DNA of 64,000 bases from Streptomyces sp. NBC_01241 (GCF_041435435.1 NZ_CP108494.1:8032501-8096500), one strand, 5' to 3'; positions 51,135-59,574 are shown, numbered from the stretch's first letter. Notes: a model not told the origin generated them from the letters alone. Program-made: numbers and translations.

Positions 51135-52321
51135 CCGGGGCCGGATACGCCGCAGTCGTCCTGCTCGTCCTTCTGCTGCTCGGCGCGGGCTTCCTGCTCG
51201 GCCGCCGCACCGCCCGCCCCGTCCGCACCAGCGACGTCGGAACCCCCGTCGAGCACGCCACCTTCGAGACCCTGCACACCGCCTCGCTCGCCGCGCCCCC
51301 GCTGCGCGCCGGACTCACCGAGGAGAGCGCCCGCAAATCCGCTCGCGGACTCCGCTCCCTCCTCGGCACCGACGCCCTCTGCCTCACCGACCGCGACCGG
51401 GTGCTCGTCTGGGACGGCGCGGGCGAACACCACGGCCGGCACGTCATGGACCAGGTGCGGGGCCTCCTCGCCAGCGGCCGCGACACCGCCTTCGCCAGCG
51501 ACTGCGACGACCTCGACTGCCCGCTGCGCTGGGCCGTGGCCGTGCCGCTCACCGTCGACCACCGGGTCCTCGGCACCCTCATCGCCTACGCCCCACGCGA
51601 ATCCGCGGTGCTCGCGCGCGCGGCCGGAGAAGTGGCCCGCTGGGTCTGCGTACAGCTGGAACTCGCCGAACTCGACCGCTCCCGCACCCAGCTCATCGAG
51701 GCCGAGATCAGGGCGCTGCGGGCCCAGATCTCCCCGCACTTCATCTTCAACTCACTCGCCGCCATCGCCTCGTTCGTCCGCACCGACCCCGAGCAGGCCC
51801 GCGAACTCCTCCTGGAATTCGCCGACTTCACCCGCTACTCGTTCCGCAGCCACGGCGACTTCACCACCCTCGCCGATGAACTCCACTCCATCGACCAGTA
51901 CCTGGCACTGGTACGTGCCCGCTTCGGCGACCGGCTCGCCGTCACCCTCCAGGTCGCCCCTGAAGTGCTGCCCGTCGCCCTGCCGTTCCTCTGCCTCCAG
52001 CCGCTCGTCGAGAACGCCGTCAAACACGGCCTCGAAGGAGCCGTCACCAGCAGCCGCATCACCATCAGCGCACTCGACGCCGGCTCCGAGGCCGAGGTCG
52101 TCATCGAGGACGACGGCACCGGAATGGACCCGGAACGACTGCGGCACATCCTGCGCGGCGAGGGCGGCAAATCCACCGGAATCGGCCTGCTGAACGTCGA
52201 CGAACGGCTGCGCCAGGTGTATGGGGACGACTACGGGCTCGTCATCGAGACCGGCATCGGCGCCGGGATGAAGATCACGGTACGGCTGCCCAAGTACCGT
52301 GCGGGGGTGCACGGTTCCTGA
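51131..52321 (+). CDS. LytS-like sensor histidine kinase
   Basis: A 396-residue kinase with a single N-terminal membrane helix (5-25), a GAF-like domain at about 60-175 and a HisK_5/LytS kinase core. The phospho-acceptor motif is AQISPHFIFNSLAAIASFV with His203, and the ATPase motifs are PLVENAVKHGLEG (N-box), IEDDGTGMDPE (G1) and GIGLLNVDERLRQVYGDDYG (G2). Lacking the multi-helix LytS sensor, it may read a cytoplasmic signal or the symporter itself. The start overlaps the symporter stop by ATGA. It pairs with the LytTR regulator at 48477. Confidence 0.93.
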   Translation: MTGAGYAAVVLLVLLLLGAGFLLGRRTARPVRTSDVGTPVEHATFETLHTASLAAPPLRAGLTEESARKSARGLRSLLGTDALCLTDRDRVLVWDGAGEHHGRHVMDQVRGLLASGRDTAFASDCDDLDCPLRWAVAVPLTVDHRVLGTLIAYAPRESAVLARAAGEVARWVCVQLELAELDRSRTQLIEAEIRALRAQISPHFIFNSLAAIASFVRTDPEQARELLLEFADFTRYSFRSHGDFTTLADELHSIDQYLALVRARFGDRLAVTLQVAPEVLPVALPFLCLQPLVENAVKHGLEGAVTSSRITISALDAGSEAEVVIEDDGTGMDPERLRHILRGEGGKSTGIGLLNVDERLRQVYGDDYGLVIETGIGAGMKITVRLPKYRAGVHGS

Positions 52322-52340
52322 CCGGCGGTCGCGGCGTGGA

Positions 52341-52859
52341 TCAGTGGAGGTGGACCGCCAGATGCCCCAGCGGCAGCCCCAGCTGCCAGGCCGGCGTCCA
52401 CACCTGGGCCGCTTCCTCCGCGTCCGCCCCGTCGCCCGCCGGCTCCCGGGGCGGCGGGCCGAGGGCGTCGAGATCGGCCGCGAGCAGTTCGGTCTCCTCC
52501 AGCCACCGCCAGGCGGCACGGGCCAGCGCCAGATCGGGATCCGCGGCGCCGGGCACGGGCTCCGGCACCGCGTCCGGTGCGTGGAGGCGGTCACGGACCC
52601 AGCCCGCCCAGGCCGCCCCGTACGCCGTCAACAGCCGCAGCTCGTCCAGCCGGGCAGCGTGCAGCGCGGCGTCCGCCCCGTCGTCGGAGAGGAAGATGGT
52701 GAGCGCGAGCGCGTCGCGGCCCGCGCGGTACTCCAGCGTGGACGGCTCCATCAGATCGCCGGTCCGCAGCAGCTCGTCGGCGATGTACTCGGCGTACATC
52801 CAGGCCATCGGGACCAGCAGCCCGCCCCCACTGGTTCCATCCTGACGTTCCGGGTGCAT
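52341..52859 (-). CDS. Conserved hypothetical protein, helical, acidic
   Basis: A 172-residue soluble protein, rich in Ala, Leu and acidic residues, with Trp-containing helices (MAWMYAEYIADELLRTGDLMEP, YGAAWAGWVRDRLHAP and VWTPAWQLGLPLGHLAVHL). I do not recognise a family. ATG 52859 is preferred because GAAAGAGG lies upstream; a longer in-frame start near 52970 would overlap the promoter region of the next gene. It is convergent with the LytS-like gene, 19 bases away. Confidence 0.6.
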   Translation of the reverse strand: MHPERQDGTSGGGLLVPMAWMYAEYIADELLRTGDLMEPSTLEYRAGRDALALTIFLSDDGADAALHAARLDELRLLTAYGAAWAGWVRDRLHAPDAVPEPVPGAADPDLALARAAWRWLEETELLAADLDALGPPPREPAGDGADAEEAAQVWTPAWQLGLPLGHLAVHLH

Positions 52860-52984
52860 CCCGTCTCGCCTCTTTCTCTTCTCGGCACCGGGCTTCACGG
52901 AGCATTGAACCGGGGGAGCGCGCCCCGCGTGGCCAGAAGAACAGGATCCGTCCCGACCGGATCCGTCCACGACACGAGGATGCG

Positions 52985-53182
52985 ATGACCGCCGAACCCG
53001 GGGAGGGCCCGCACGTGCGGCAGTTGCTCGGCGCCTATGTGCTCGACGCGCTCACGGCCTGCGAGACCCGCGCGGTCTGCAGCCATCTGCTGTCCTGCGA
53101 CTGTTGCACGGCCGACTACGTGGAGGTCGCGGAGGCCGTCGCGGCCCTCTCCCTGCTGAGGGAGGAGGACCTGCTGGAGTAG
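52985..53182 (+). CDS. Short zinc-finger anti-sigma-like protein (ZAS domain only)
   Basis: A 65-residue protein matching the N-terminal part of zf-HC2/ZAS anti-sigma factors: HVRQLLGAYVLDALTACETRAVCSHLLSCDCCTADY, with His and two cysteines in the Hx3CxxC zinc pattern. Usual anti-sigma factors continue with a membrane helix and an outer domain; here the gene ends at the ZAS helix, so it would be a soluble anti-sigma. The ECF sigma gene lies on the opposite strand and the two 3' ends overlap by 67 bp, an unusual arrangement for a cognate pair. Confidence 0.78.
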   Translation: MTAEPGEGPHVRQLLGAYVLDALTACETRAVCSHLLSCDCCTADYVEVAEAVAALSLLREEDLLE

Positions 53183-53685
53183 CCCGGCAGACTGCGGGAG
53201 AGCTGGCGCAGCGCGTAGTAGGAACGGGACTTGACGGTGCCCGCCGGAATATCGAGTGCCCGCGCCGTCTCGCCCACGCTCAGTCCTCGGAAATATATCT
53301 GGACGAGTACGGCACGGTGTTCCGGGCTGAGGGCGCGCATCGCCTCGCGTACGTCGAGGGCCGAGACCGTGGCCTCCGCGGTGTCCTGCGCACCCGCGGC
53401 GGCCTCCAGCACGACATCGCTGACCTCGGCCGGCCGGGCCTGCCTGGACCGGCGCGCGTCGATGGCCAGACGCCGTGCGACGGTGAAGAGCCAGGGCCGC
53501 ATCGACTCGTACGGGGCGTCGAAGGCCTCCGGATGCTGCCAGGCCCGCACCAGCGTCTCCTGGAGCAGGTCCTCGGCCCGCTGCCGGTCGCCGAAGGTCA
53601 GCCCGAGCAGGAAGTGGAACAGGGCGGGGCCGTGCTCCCGCTGGAGATCCGCGAGGGTCCGCTCATCGGTCGTCGTGGTGGTCAT
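53116..53685 (-). CDS. ECF RNA polymerase sigma factor
   Basis: A 189-residue ECF sigma factor. Region 2 includes FHFLLGLTFGDRQRAEDLLQETLVRAWQ and RPWLFTVARRLAIDARRSRQ. Region 4 includes LSPEHRAVLVQIYFRGLSVGETARALDIPAGTVKSRSYYALRQL. The SigK/SigL-like (ECF19) resemblance fits partners carrying ZAS domains, such as the overlapping gene on the other strand. ATG 53685 opens MTTTTTDERTL. The C-terminal 20 residues (SRSSSLSRERAATASATST) lie within the overlap and are low complexity, so this tail may have been gained when the stop was displaced. Confidence 0.9.
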   Translation of the reverse strand: MTTTTTDERTLADLQREHGPALFHFLLGLTFGDRQRAEDLLQETLVRAWQHPEAFDAPYESMRPWLFTVARRLAIDARRSRQARPAEVSDVVLEAAAGAQDTAEATVSALDVREAMRALSPEHRAVLVQIYFRGLSVGETARALDIPAGTVKSRSYYALRQLSRSLPGYSSRSSSLSRERAATASATST

Positions 53686-53888
53686 CGTGAACGCCCTTCT
53701 CCGCCGAGGCCCCTGTCGCTTCGCTGCCGACTGCCGTATACGAACGCATCGGGGCGCCGGGGAACAGGCGATGGGCGGCTCCGTGCGACGAGCGGTCGCA
53801 CAGTGCGGCGAATGGTGCGGTGAACGGTCGGGCGGTTGCCGGGGCGGGTGCCCGTACGGCGGGCGGGCGACGGGCGGTGCGGTGTCGG

Positions 53889-53931
53889 TGTCCGTACGGG
53901 CGTCGAGCGGTGTGTGTCCGTACGGGCGTCG
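53889..53931. repeat. 17-bp direct repeats between sigma and permease genes
   Basis: TGTCCGTACGGGCGTCG occurs twice, at 53889-53905 and 53915-53931, inside a GC-rich stretch of related CGTACGG units (about 53840-53935). It lies between the sigma promoter side and the permease stop; the function is unknown. Confidence 0.7.
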
Positions 53932-53933
53932 GG

Positions 53934-55382
53934 TCAGCCCGTTCCGGCTCCCGTGCCCGGTTCCGGTGTCTGCGCCATCTCCGACTTCCGGTACGAGTAG
54001 CCGAAGTAGATCACCAGACCGACCAGGAACCACACCACGAACCGCACCCACGTCTGCCACTGCAGGAAGGTGATCAGCCAGATCGAGAACACCACCCCGA
54101 GAGCCGGCACGAACGGCATGCCGGGCGTGCGGAACGTACGCGGCAGATCGGGTTGCTTGTAACGCAGCACGATCACCGCGATGCACACCACCACGAACGC
54201 CAGCAGAATGCCGATGTTCGTCAGCTCGGCGGCCTCGCCGATCGGCAGGAATCCGGCGATCACGGCCGAGGCCGCGCCGACGATCCAGGTCACCCGGGTC
54301 GGCACGTGCCGGGTCGGGTGGGTCTTGGCGAACCATTTGGGCAGCAGCCCGTCGCGGCTCATCGAGAACCACACCCGGGTCACACCGAGCATGAAGGTGA
54401 ACATCACGGTGAGAATGCCGATGATCGCGCCCACCGCGATCAGATCGGCGAGCCTGCTCAGCCCCACCGACTTGAATGCCGTGGAGAAGCCGGACTCGGG
54501 GTCGATCTCCTTGTAGCTCTGCATCCCCGTCAGCACCAGACACGCCGCCACATACAGCACCATGGAGATCCCCAGCGAATACAGGATCGCCTTGGGCATG
54601 TGCCGCTGCGCGTCCTTGGACTCCTCGGCGGCCGTCGACATGGCGTCGTACCCGAACACCGCGAAGAACACCGTGGCCGCACCGGTGAAGGCGCCGCTCA
54701 CCCCGAACGGGAAGAAGGGGTGGTAATTGGTGGTGTTGATGTGGAACACGCCGACGCCGATGACCAGCAGGACGACCAGGACCTTCAGGACGACCACGAT
54801 CGTTTCGAAGCGGGCCGCGTTCTTGATGCCGAGAGTCAGCAGGTACGCCACGAGCAGACAGAGCAGCGCGGCGAACAGGTCCACCCGATGGCCGTCCCCG
54901 GTGCCGGGCGCGCCCAGCATCCACTTCGGTACGTCCAGCCCCATCTCCCCGAGCAGGAAGCTGAAGTAGCCGGAGATGCCGATCGCGACGACGGCGACGA
55001 TCGCCGTGTACTCCAGCAGCAGGTCCCAGCCGATGAACCAGCCCACCAGCTCGCCGAGCACCGCGTATCCGTAGGTGTAGGCGGAGCCGGCCTTCGGGAT
55101 CAGGCCCGCGAACTCCGCGTAGCTGAACGCGGCCGCCGCGCTCGCCACACCCGCGATCAGGAAGGAGATGAGCACCGCGGGTCCGGCGGTGCCGTTCGCC
55201 ACGGTGCCGGCGAGGGTGAAGATGCCTGCGCCGATGATCCCGCCCACACCGATCGCCGTGAGCTGCCACAGGCCGAGCGTTCGGGTGAGCTGAGTGGTGA
55301 CGTCCCCCGCCGGCCCTTTCTCGTCGATCTGCTCGATCGGCTTGCGGCGCAGTACACCCTCGCCCAATCGGAGCCTGGCCAT
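53934..55382 (-). CDS. APC-family cationic amino acid permease (CAT type)
   Basis: A 482-residue membrane protein with 12-14 helices. The substrate motif GIGAGIF-like sequence is GVGGIIGAGIFTLAGTVANG, followed by YAEFAGLIPKAGSAYTYGYAVLGELVGWFIGWDLLLEY and AVFGYDAMSTAAEESKDAQRHMPKAI, characteristic of CAT/YfnA-like transporters. It probably imports a basic or other amino acid by proton symport. ATG 55382 opens MARLRLGEGVLRRKPIEQ. It is a singleton. Confidence 0.92.
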   Translation of the reverse strand: MARLRLGEGVLRRKPIEQIDEKGPAGDVTTQLTRTLGLWQLTAIGVGGIIGAGIFTLAGTVANGTAGPAVLISFLIAGVASAAAAFSYAEFAGLIPKAGSAYTYGYAVLGELVGWFIGWDLLLEYTAIVAVVAIGISGYFSFLLGEMGLDVPKWMLGAPGTGDGHRVDLFAALLCLLVAYLLTLGIKNAARFETIVVVLKVLVVLLVIGVGVFHINTTNYHPFFPFGVSGAFTGAATVFFAVFGYDAMSTAAEESKDAQRHMPKAILYSLGISMVLYVAACLVLTGMQSYKEIDPESGFSTAFKSVGLSRLADLIAVGAIIGILTVMFTFMLGVTRVWFSMSRDGLLPKWFAKTHPTRHVPTRVTWIVGAASAVIAGFLPIGEAAELTNIGILLAFVVVCIAVIVLRYKQPDLPRTFRTPGMPFVPALGVVFSIWLITFLQWQTWVRFVVWFLVGLVIYFGYSYRKSEMAQTPEPGTGAGTG

Positions 55383-55491
55383 GAGTCACCTCTCCACTGA
55401 CGGCTGTCCCTGACGGGCGCTCATGATGACCCAGGCGGGGCCGGTGCGGAAGACGGCGTGCCGTCCGGCGGAGGTGAGGATTCCGCGACGG

Positions 55492-55953
55492 TTACGGGAC
55501 TACCGTGACGGGCCAACGGCCCGCCTTCACCAGCCGGATCGCCACCGAACCGATGAACCGGTGCCCGGCCGACTCCGACGCGCCCACCACGACCGCATCG
55601 GCCTTCAGTTTGTCCGCAGCCGTCACGAGCCCGTTGTAGGGGTCACCGCGGAAGGTGTGGAACTCCCAGCGCACATCCCATATGTCCTTTATCCGCTCCG
55701 TCGCCTCGCGGATCTCGTTCACGAGGCCCTCCGCGACCTCGCTGGTCGTATCGGCGACGGGCGCCCCGAGCGCGGCGCCCGCGGGCAGCACGGGCTGGAC
55801 GTAGACGAGGGCGAGCATCGCTCCCTGCCGACGGGCGAGCCCCGCCGCGTACGCCGCGGCACGCATGGAGGAATCGGATCCGTCGAGGCCGGAGACGATC
55901 ACTTTCGGGCCGTCTGTGCCACGTTCGAACTGGTGGGGCTGCTGGTCTGTCAC
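55492..55953 (-). CDS. Universal stress protein (UspA family)
   Basis: A 153-residue single-domain Usp. It has the strand-one VIVSGLDGSDSSMRAAAYAAGLA start with the nucleotide-contacting Asp, and the C-terminal ATP-binding run VVVGASESAGHRFIGSVAIRLVKAGRWPVTVVP, close to the G-2x-G-9x-G(S/T) pattern. It is probably a nucleotide-binding stress protein. It stands alone, upstream of the permease in the same direction and 110 bases away. Confidence 0.9.
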   Translation of the reverse strand: MTDQQPHQFERGTDGPKVIVSGLDGSDSSMRAAAYAAGLARRQGAMLALVYVQPVLPAGAALGAPVADTTSEVAEGLVNEIREATERIKDIWDVRWEFHTFRGDPYNGLVTAADKLKADAVVVGASESAGHRFIGSVAIRLVKAGRWPVTVVP

Positions 55954-56016
55954 GGCAGTGAGGCTATCCGCTCCCCGCGCCGGCCCCGCCCCGGGCCGCT
56001 CCCGGCGGCTACCGGA

Positions 56017-56280
56017 TCACTGTGCCCCGGCGGCGGTGGACGTGCGGTCATCGCTCGGAGGCAGTTGCACCGCCGGGTGCGGCCGGACAGCGACGCCCGC
56101 GACATCCGCTCCGGGGGCTGCCACCTGCCCGCCGGCCGAGGCGGCGGCGACCGGCCGGGGAGGGCCCAGTGAGAAGTCCGCGCCGTTGCACGCCACGGCC
56201 AGAGCGGTGAGCAGCACCAGGGCGACGGCGCCCCACGGTGAGTGCCTGGTCCGTTCGGCGCGCCAGCTGGCCCGGCCCAT
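56017..56280 (-). CDS. Small exported or membrane-anchored protein, unknown
   Basis: An 87-residue protein with an N-terminal basic stretch and one hydrophobic helix (WGAVALVLLTALAVACNG), followed by a Pro/Ala/Gly-rich outer part. The VACNG sequence is reminiscent of a lipobox but lacks the usual Leu/Ala-Ser/Gly order, so lipidation is uncertain. I do not recognise a family. It lies 63 bases upstream of the Usp gene in the same direction. Confidence 0.5.
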   Translation of the reverse strand: MGRASWRAERTRHSPWGAVALVLLTALAVACNGADFSLGPPRPVAAASAGGQVAAPGADVAGVAVRPHPAVQLPPSDDRTSTAAGAQ

Positions 56281-56370
56281 GGATTTCCCTTCGTCGCGAC
56301 GCCTGGAACGCTAGGCGCCGGAGGTCCGGTCGGCGATCGGGGAAGGGCGAACGGGTGGCACCGGCCTGAT

Positions 56371-56418
56371 ACGCCCGTCGCCCCGAGTCCTGCGAACAGG
56401 ACCCGGGGCGACGGGCGT
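56371..56418. terminator. Large hairpin terminator
   Basis: A 48-base structure with a 14-bp outer stem (ACGCCCGTCGCCCC with its complement), a small internal loop and a six-bp inner stem (GTCCTG/CAGGAC). It is probably the terminator for the secreted-protein gene read leftward from 56768. Confidence 0.75.
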
Positions 56419-56474
56419 AACGGGCCGCACTGCCCTGCTCTCAGTAGGGGCGGCTCTCCTCGTGCAGATGAACG

Positions 56475-56768
56475 TCACCTCTTGAAGCTCTCTCCCGGCT
56501 GAAGCCGGGAGATTCCGTCCTGCCTTGCGATGGCGGGTTTGGCTGGTGACCGTGTCGAACACTCCGGAGCCGGCCGTGGCGGTTGTGGAGCACCCCCGGG
56601 CGGCCAGGGCGACCTGGCTCCCGGCACGATCACCGACGGAGTGACGGTGTATCCGGTCGCGGACGACGCGCCTCCCGACGTCCCGGCCCACGCGGTCGCG
56701 GCCGGAGAGGTCAGGGGGAGAACGGCGACGCCGAGCAGGGCGACGGGTGCGACGCCTATGGCACGCAT
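56475..56768 (-). CDS. Small secreted protein, C-terminus probably replaced by a mobile-element end
   Basis: A 97-residue protein from ATG 56768 with consensus GGAGGAA upstream. Residues 1-28 are a signal peptide (IGVAPVALLGVAVLPLTSPAATAWA). The start of the mature part reads TGYTVTPSVIVPG, like repeat units of some Streptomyces secreted proteins. The downstream residues (PAIARQDGISRLQPGESFKR) are encoded by a hairpin element at 56491-56512 and look foreign. The original reading frame may have been longer. The function is unknown. Confidence 0.5.
   Translation of the reverse strand: MRAIGVAPVALLGVAVLPLTSPAATAWAGTSGGASSATGYTVTPSVIVPGARSPWPPGGAPQPPRPAPECSTRSPAKPAIARQDGISRLQPGESFKR
56491..56512. 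repeat. Hairpin resembling an IS200/IS605 end
   Basis: TCTCCCGGCT and AGCCGGGAGA form a perfect stem around GA, preceded by CTTGAAGC and followed by GATTCC. That layout resembles the right-end hairpins of Streptomyces IS200/IS605-type elements. No transposase or TnpB gene is present, so this is at most a remnant. Confidence 0.45.
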
Positions 56769-56935
56769 GGGTGATTCCTCCGGTTCCCCGAGGAGCAGTT
56801 GCGGAATGGTTTTCCACAAAGCGTCAGAAATGCACCTCGACCCGTCAAACGCTAGAAGTCGCACGTTTCACCGGCGATCGGGGTGCGCCGCCCGGGGCAC
56901 CGGATTCCCCCGAGCGGCGCACTCCGGCGGGACCG

Positions 56936-57703
56936 CTATCCGCCCACCGCGCCGGGGAACAGATCGAGGAACGGAGCGGCGGTGGCCGAGATGCCCCGGC
57001 CGAAGGGGGAGTCGAAGTCCCAGATCAGGAAGAGCAGAAAGGCGATCAGGACGCTGAAGAGACCGGCCAGCAGCAGTTCGCGGAAGGTTCTGCGGATCTG
57101 CAGCGTGAAGATCAGTCCCACGGTCACCAGCGCCCCGGTGATCAGGCCGAACCAGACCACGCCCGGCATGGTCGCACCGGCGCTCTGCCCGCGTCCGCTG
57201 CGGGCGTCGTCGACCGCGGCGACCTCATCGACCAGCGGCTGATATGCCTGCCCCTCATGATCGTTCTTCGGCCGGTAGTCGGTGACATCGGCGCGCACCC
57301 GGCCGAGGAGCCGGGCCCCTTCGTCGTCGAGGGAGCCGTGCTCGGTCATCGACCGCCACTCGTCGTGGACCACGTAACGCACGTAGGCGTCGACGTCGGC
57401 GCGGATGCGCGTACGCACCTCGGCCGGGTAGACGGCGGAGCGAACGCTCACCTCGTGCAGTGCCTGGGCCTCCTGGCGTACGTACTCCTGAGCGGCGCTG
57501 CGGCCCTCCCAGACGCCCGCGATGGCGAGCCCCAGCACGATCGCGTAGACCACGCCGATCATCATCGTCATGTACTCGATGACGTCAGGGGTCTCGGACG
57601 GGTCGTCATCCTCTCCGATCCGGCGGTTGTTGAGTACGGCGATGGTCAGGACGACGGCGCTGGCCGCGACCATAGCGAGGGTGAGAACAAGCCATTCCGA
57701 CAT
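56936..57703 (-). CDS. DUF4239 (bestrophin-like) membrane protein
   Basis: A 255-residue protein with two N-terminal helices (LVLTLAMVAASAVVLTIAVL, then MMIGVVYAIVLGLAIAGVW), a central soluble helical region and two C-terminal helices (VVWFGLITGALVTVGLIFTL and LAGLFSVLIAFLLFLIW). This is the DUF4239 layout, a family distantly likened to bestrophin channels. Its ion or ligand is unknown. It lies 15 bases after the proline-rich gene and is probably co-transcribed with it. Confidence 0.85.
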   Translation of the reverse strand: MSEWLVLTLAMVAASAVVLTIAVLNNRRIGEDDDPSETPDVIEYMTMMIGVVYAIVLGLAIAGVWEGRSAAQEYVRQEAQALHEVSVRSAVYPAEVRTRIRADVDAYVRYVVHDEWRSMTEHGSLDDEGARLLGRVRADVTDYRPKNDHEGQAYQPLVDEVAAVDDARSGRGQSAGATMPGVVWFGLITGALVTVGLIFTLQIRRTFRELLLAGLFSVLIAFLLFLIWDFDSPFGRGISATAAPFLDLFPGAVGG

Positions 57704-57718
57704 GGGTATCTCCGGAGG

Positions 57719-58228
57719 TCATCGGGAGCGGGGACGCAGCACGGCGACGGCGAACACCGCGGGCGCCGTGATCAGCAGGGTGAGGGTGACCAGGGAGGTG
57801 CCGCGCCGTGGGACCTTGCGTGGCGGCTTGCGGTAGGTGGGGAACGCCACGGGCCGGGGCGCGGGAGGCGTGGGGCGTGCGGACGGCGAGGGCGGGGGTG
57901 TGGGTGAAGGGGGCGGTGGTACGGGCTTCCGTTCCGGTTCGGGGGGTGCGGGCGGCGGCGGGGGAGGTGGTGGAGGAGGCGGGGGAGGTGGTGGAGGCGG
58001 TGGAGGTGGTGGTGCGGGGGGCCGGGGTGGTGGCGCGGGCCGTCGGGTCGGTTCGGGCGCCGGGCCCGCGTGACAGTGGCCGTCGCCCGACACGGCGACC
58101 GCGGAATTCCCGCCGCTCTCACCGATGGAGGCATACGCGCAGTTGTCCGCCACGGCGGGCGCCGGGGCGGACAGCAGCCAGAGAAGTACGACGGCTGCCG
58201 TGAGCCGCCCTATGAGTGATCCGTACAC
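57719..58228 (-). CDS. Exported protein with 21-residue polyproline tract
   Basis: A 169-residue protein from GTG 58228. It has a signal peptide (IGRLTAAVVLLWLLSAPAPAVA), a short mature N-terminus with two cysteines (DNCAYASIGESGG and DGHCHAG), then a Pro-dominated region including 21 uninterrupted prolines, and a C-terminal membrane helix (LVTLTLLITAPAVFAVAVL). The tract is encoded by mixed GGN-type codons on the plus strand (57951-58014), so it has not arisen by simple slippage of one codon. The start is uncertain: an upstream in-frame ATG at 58333 exists, and neither has a clear ribosome-binding site. It is probably a wall-spanning stalk. Confidence 0.6.
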   Translation of the reverse strand: MYGSLIGRLTAAVVLLWLLSAPAPAVADNCAYASIGESGGNSAVAVSGDGHCHAGPAPEPTRRPAPPPRPPAPPPPPPPPPPPPPPPPPPPPPAPPEPERKPVPPPPSPTPPPSPSARPTPPAPRPVAFPTYRKPPRKVPRRGTSLVTLTLLITAPAVFAVAVLRPRSR

Positions 58229-58755
58229 GACGGGAGCATGTTCCGGCCCGTCGCGGGGCACGCCCGGGACGGCCCGGATTCCCCTGATGGTGGGGACCTG
58301 GGGTGCCGGGTGTTTGCGGCTCGGAGAATTCATCGGTCACAACTGACCGCAGTGGCGGGGGATTTACGCACCGCCGTCGCCCATTGGCAAGAAATGCCGT
58401 CAAAGGCACCGCCACCAGGGCTTTGTCGCCTTCGATCGGACCGAGGAAACTCAAGAACCGGGCCAATGACTGCCGACAGGTCCAACGTCCGGGCTCTTGG
58501 GGGCACATGATACGCGGCGCCCCCGGAGCCGAACCGGTTGGTGCCGCTGCAGAACGCCGGAACACCTCTCGGGGCCGTTCCGTCGCCGGATGTCACCCGT
58601 AGCGACGGGACGGTTGCACATGCCAGTGGTGTGTGACCAATAACGGACGGCTAATTTCCGTTTCCGCTCGCCCTCTTGGCGGACGATCAGTAGCCTCTGG
58701 TCAACACTGACCATGAACATGGCCGGATCGCCGTGGCGACTTGTTGGAGACATCG
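58229..58755. other. Divergent intergenic region
   Basis: 527 bases with no credible gene. It must contain the promoters of the polyproline protein (minus) and of the methyltransferase-rmdA pair (plus). No obvious BldD-type or other operator was recognised. Confidence 0.45.
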
Positions 58756-59574
58756 ATGGAGCGTCCCGCCTGGGCACCGCAGGGCATTGACATCACGGTG
58801 CCGAGCGTGTCTCGCATGTACGACTTCTATCTGGGCGGATCGCACAATTTCGAGGTGGACCGGGAAGCGGCTCGCAAGGCCATGGAGTTCATGCCGGGGC
58901 TCCCCAAGATCATGCAGGCGAATCGGGCCTTTATGCGCAGGGCTGTGCGTTACGCGGTGAGCGAGGGCGTCAACCAGTTCCTGGACATCGGCTCCGGAAT
59001 ACCGACTTTCGGCAATGTGCACGAAGTCGCCCAGGCGGCCGACCCGGAAGCCCGCGTCGCGTATGTCGATCACGACCCCGTCGCGGTCGCGCACAGCCGG
59101 GTCGTACTCGAAGGAAACGAGCGGGCGGTGATCGCCGCCGCGGATCTCCGTAACCCGCAAGGCATCGTGAAGAGCCCGGAGATCACCGGACTGCTCGACC
59201 TGGACCGCCCGGTGGCCCTGCTGCTCGTCGCCGTACTCCACTTCATCGAGGACTCCGACGACCCGCACACCGCCGTCGCCGAACTGCGCGAAGCCCTCGC
59301 CCCCGGCAGCCTCATCGTCGTCACCCACGCCTCGTACGAGGGGATTCCGCTCGCCCCGGAGGAGGCGGGCGGCACGGTCGATGTCTACCGGGACATCCGC
59401 AGCCCCCTGGTCATGCGGACGCGCGACGAGGTCACCCGGTTCTTCGAGGGGTACGCGATGGTCGAGCCCGGACTCGTATCGATGCCGAACTGGCGCCCCG
59501 AAACCCCCCTGGCACCGGAGCACGAGGACCCATTCGCCTTCTCGGGCTTCGCAGGAGTGGGACGCAAGGCGTGA
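58756..59574 (+). CDS. SAM-dependent methyltransferase, DUF574 family
   Basis: A 272-residue paralogue of the protein at 1370-2158. The family landmarks are SVSRMYDFYLGGSHNFEVDREAA, QFLDIGSGIPTFGNVHEVAQ and RVAYVDHDPVAVAHSRVVL. ATG 58756 has GGAG seven bases upstream. The stop overlaps the GTG of the c-di-GMP enzyme gene (GTGA), so the two proteins are made in step, which suggests a functional link not described for this family. The substrate is unknown. Confidence 0.9.
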   Translation: MERPAWAPQGIDITVPSVSRMYDFYLGGSHNFEVDREAARKAMEFMPGLPKIMQANRAFMRRAVRYAVSEGVNQFLDIGSGIPTFGNVHEVAQAADPEARVAYVDHDPVAVAHSRVVLEGNERAVIAAADLRNPQGIVKSPEITGLLDLDRPVALLLVAVLHFIEDSDDPHTAVAELREALAPGSLIVVTHASYEGIPLAPEEAGGTVDVYRDIRSPLVMRTRDEVTRFFEGYAMVEPGLVSMPNWRPETPLAPEHEDPFAFSGFAGVGRKA

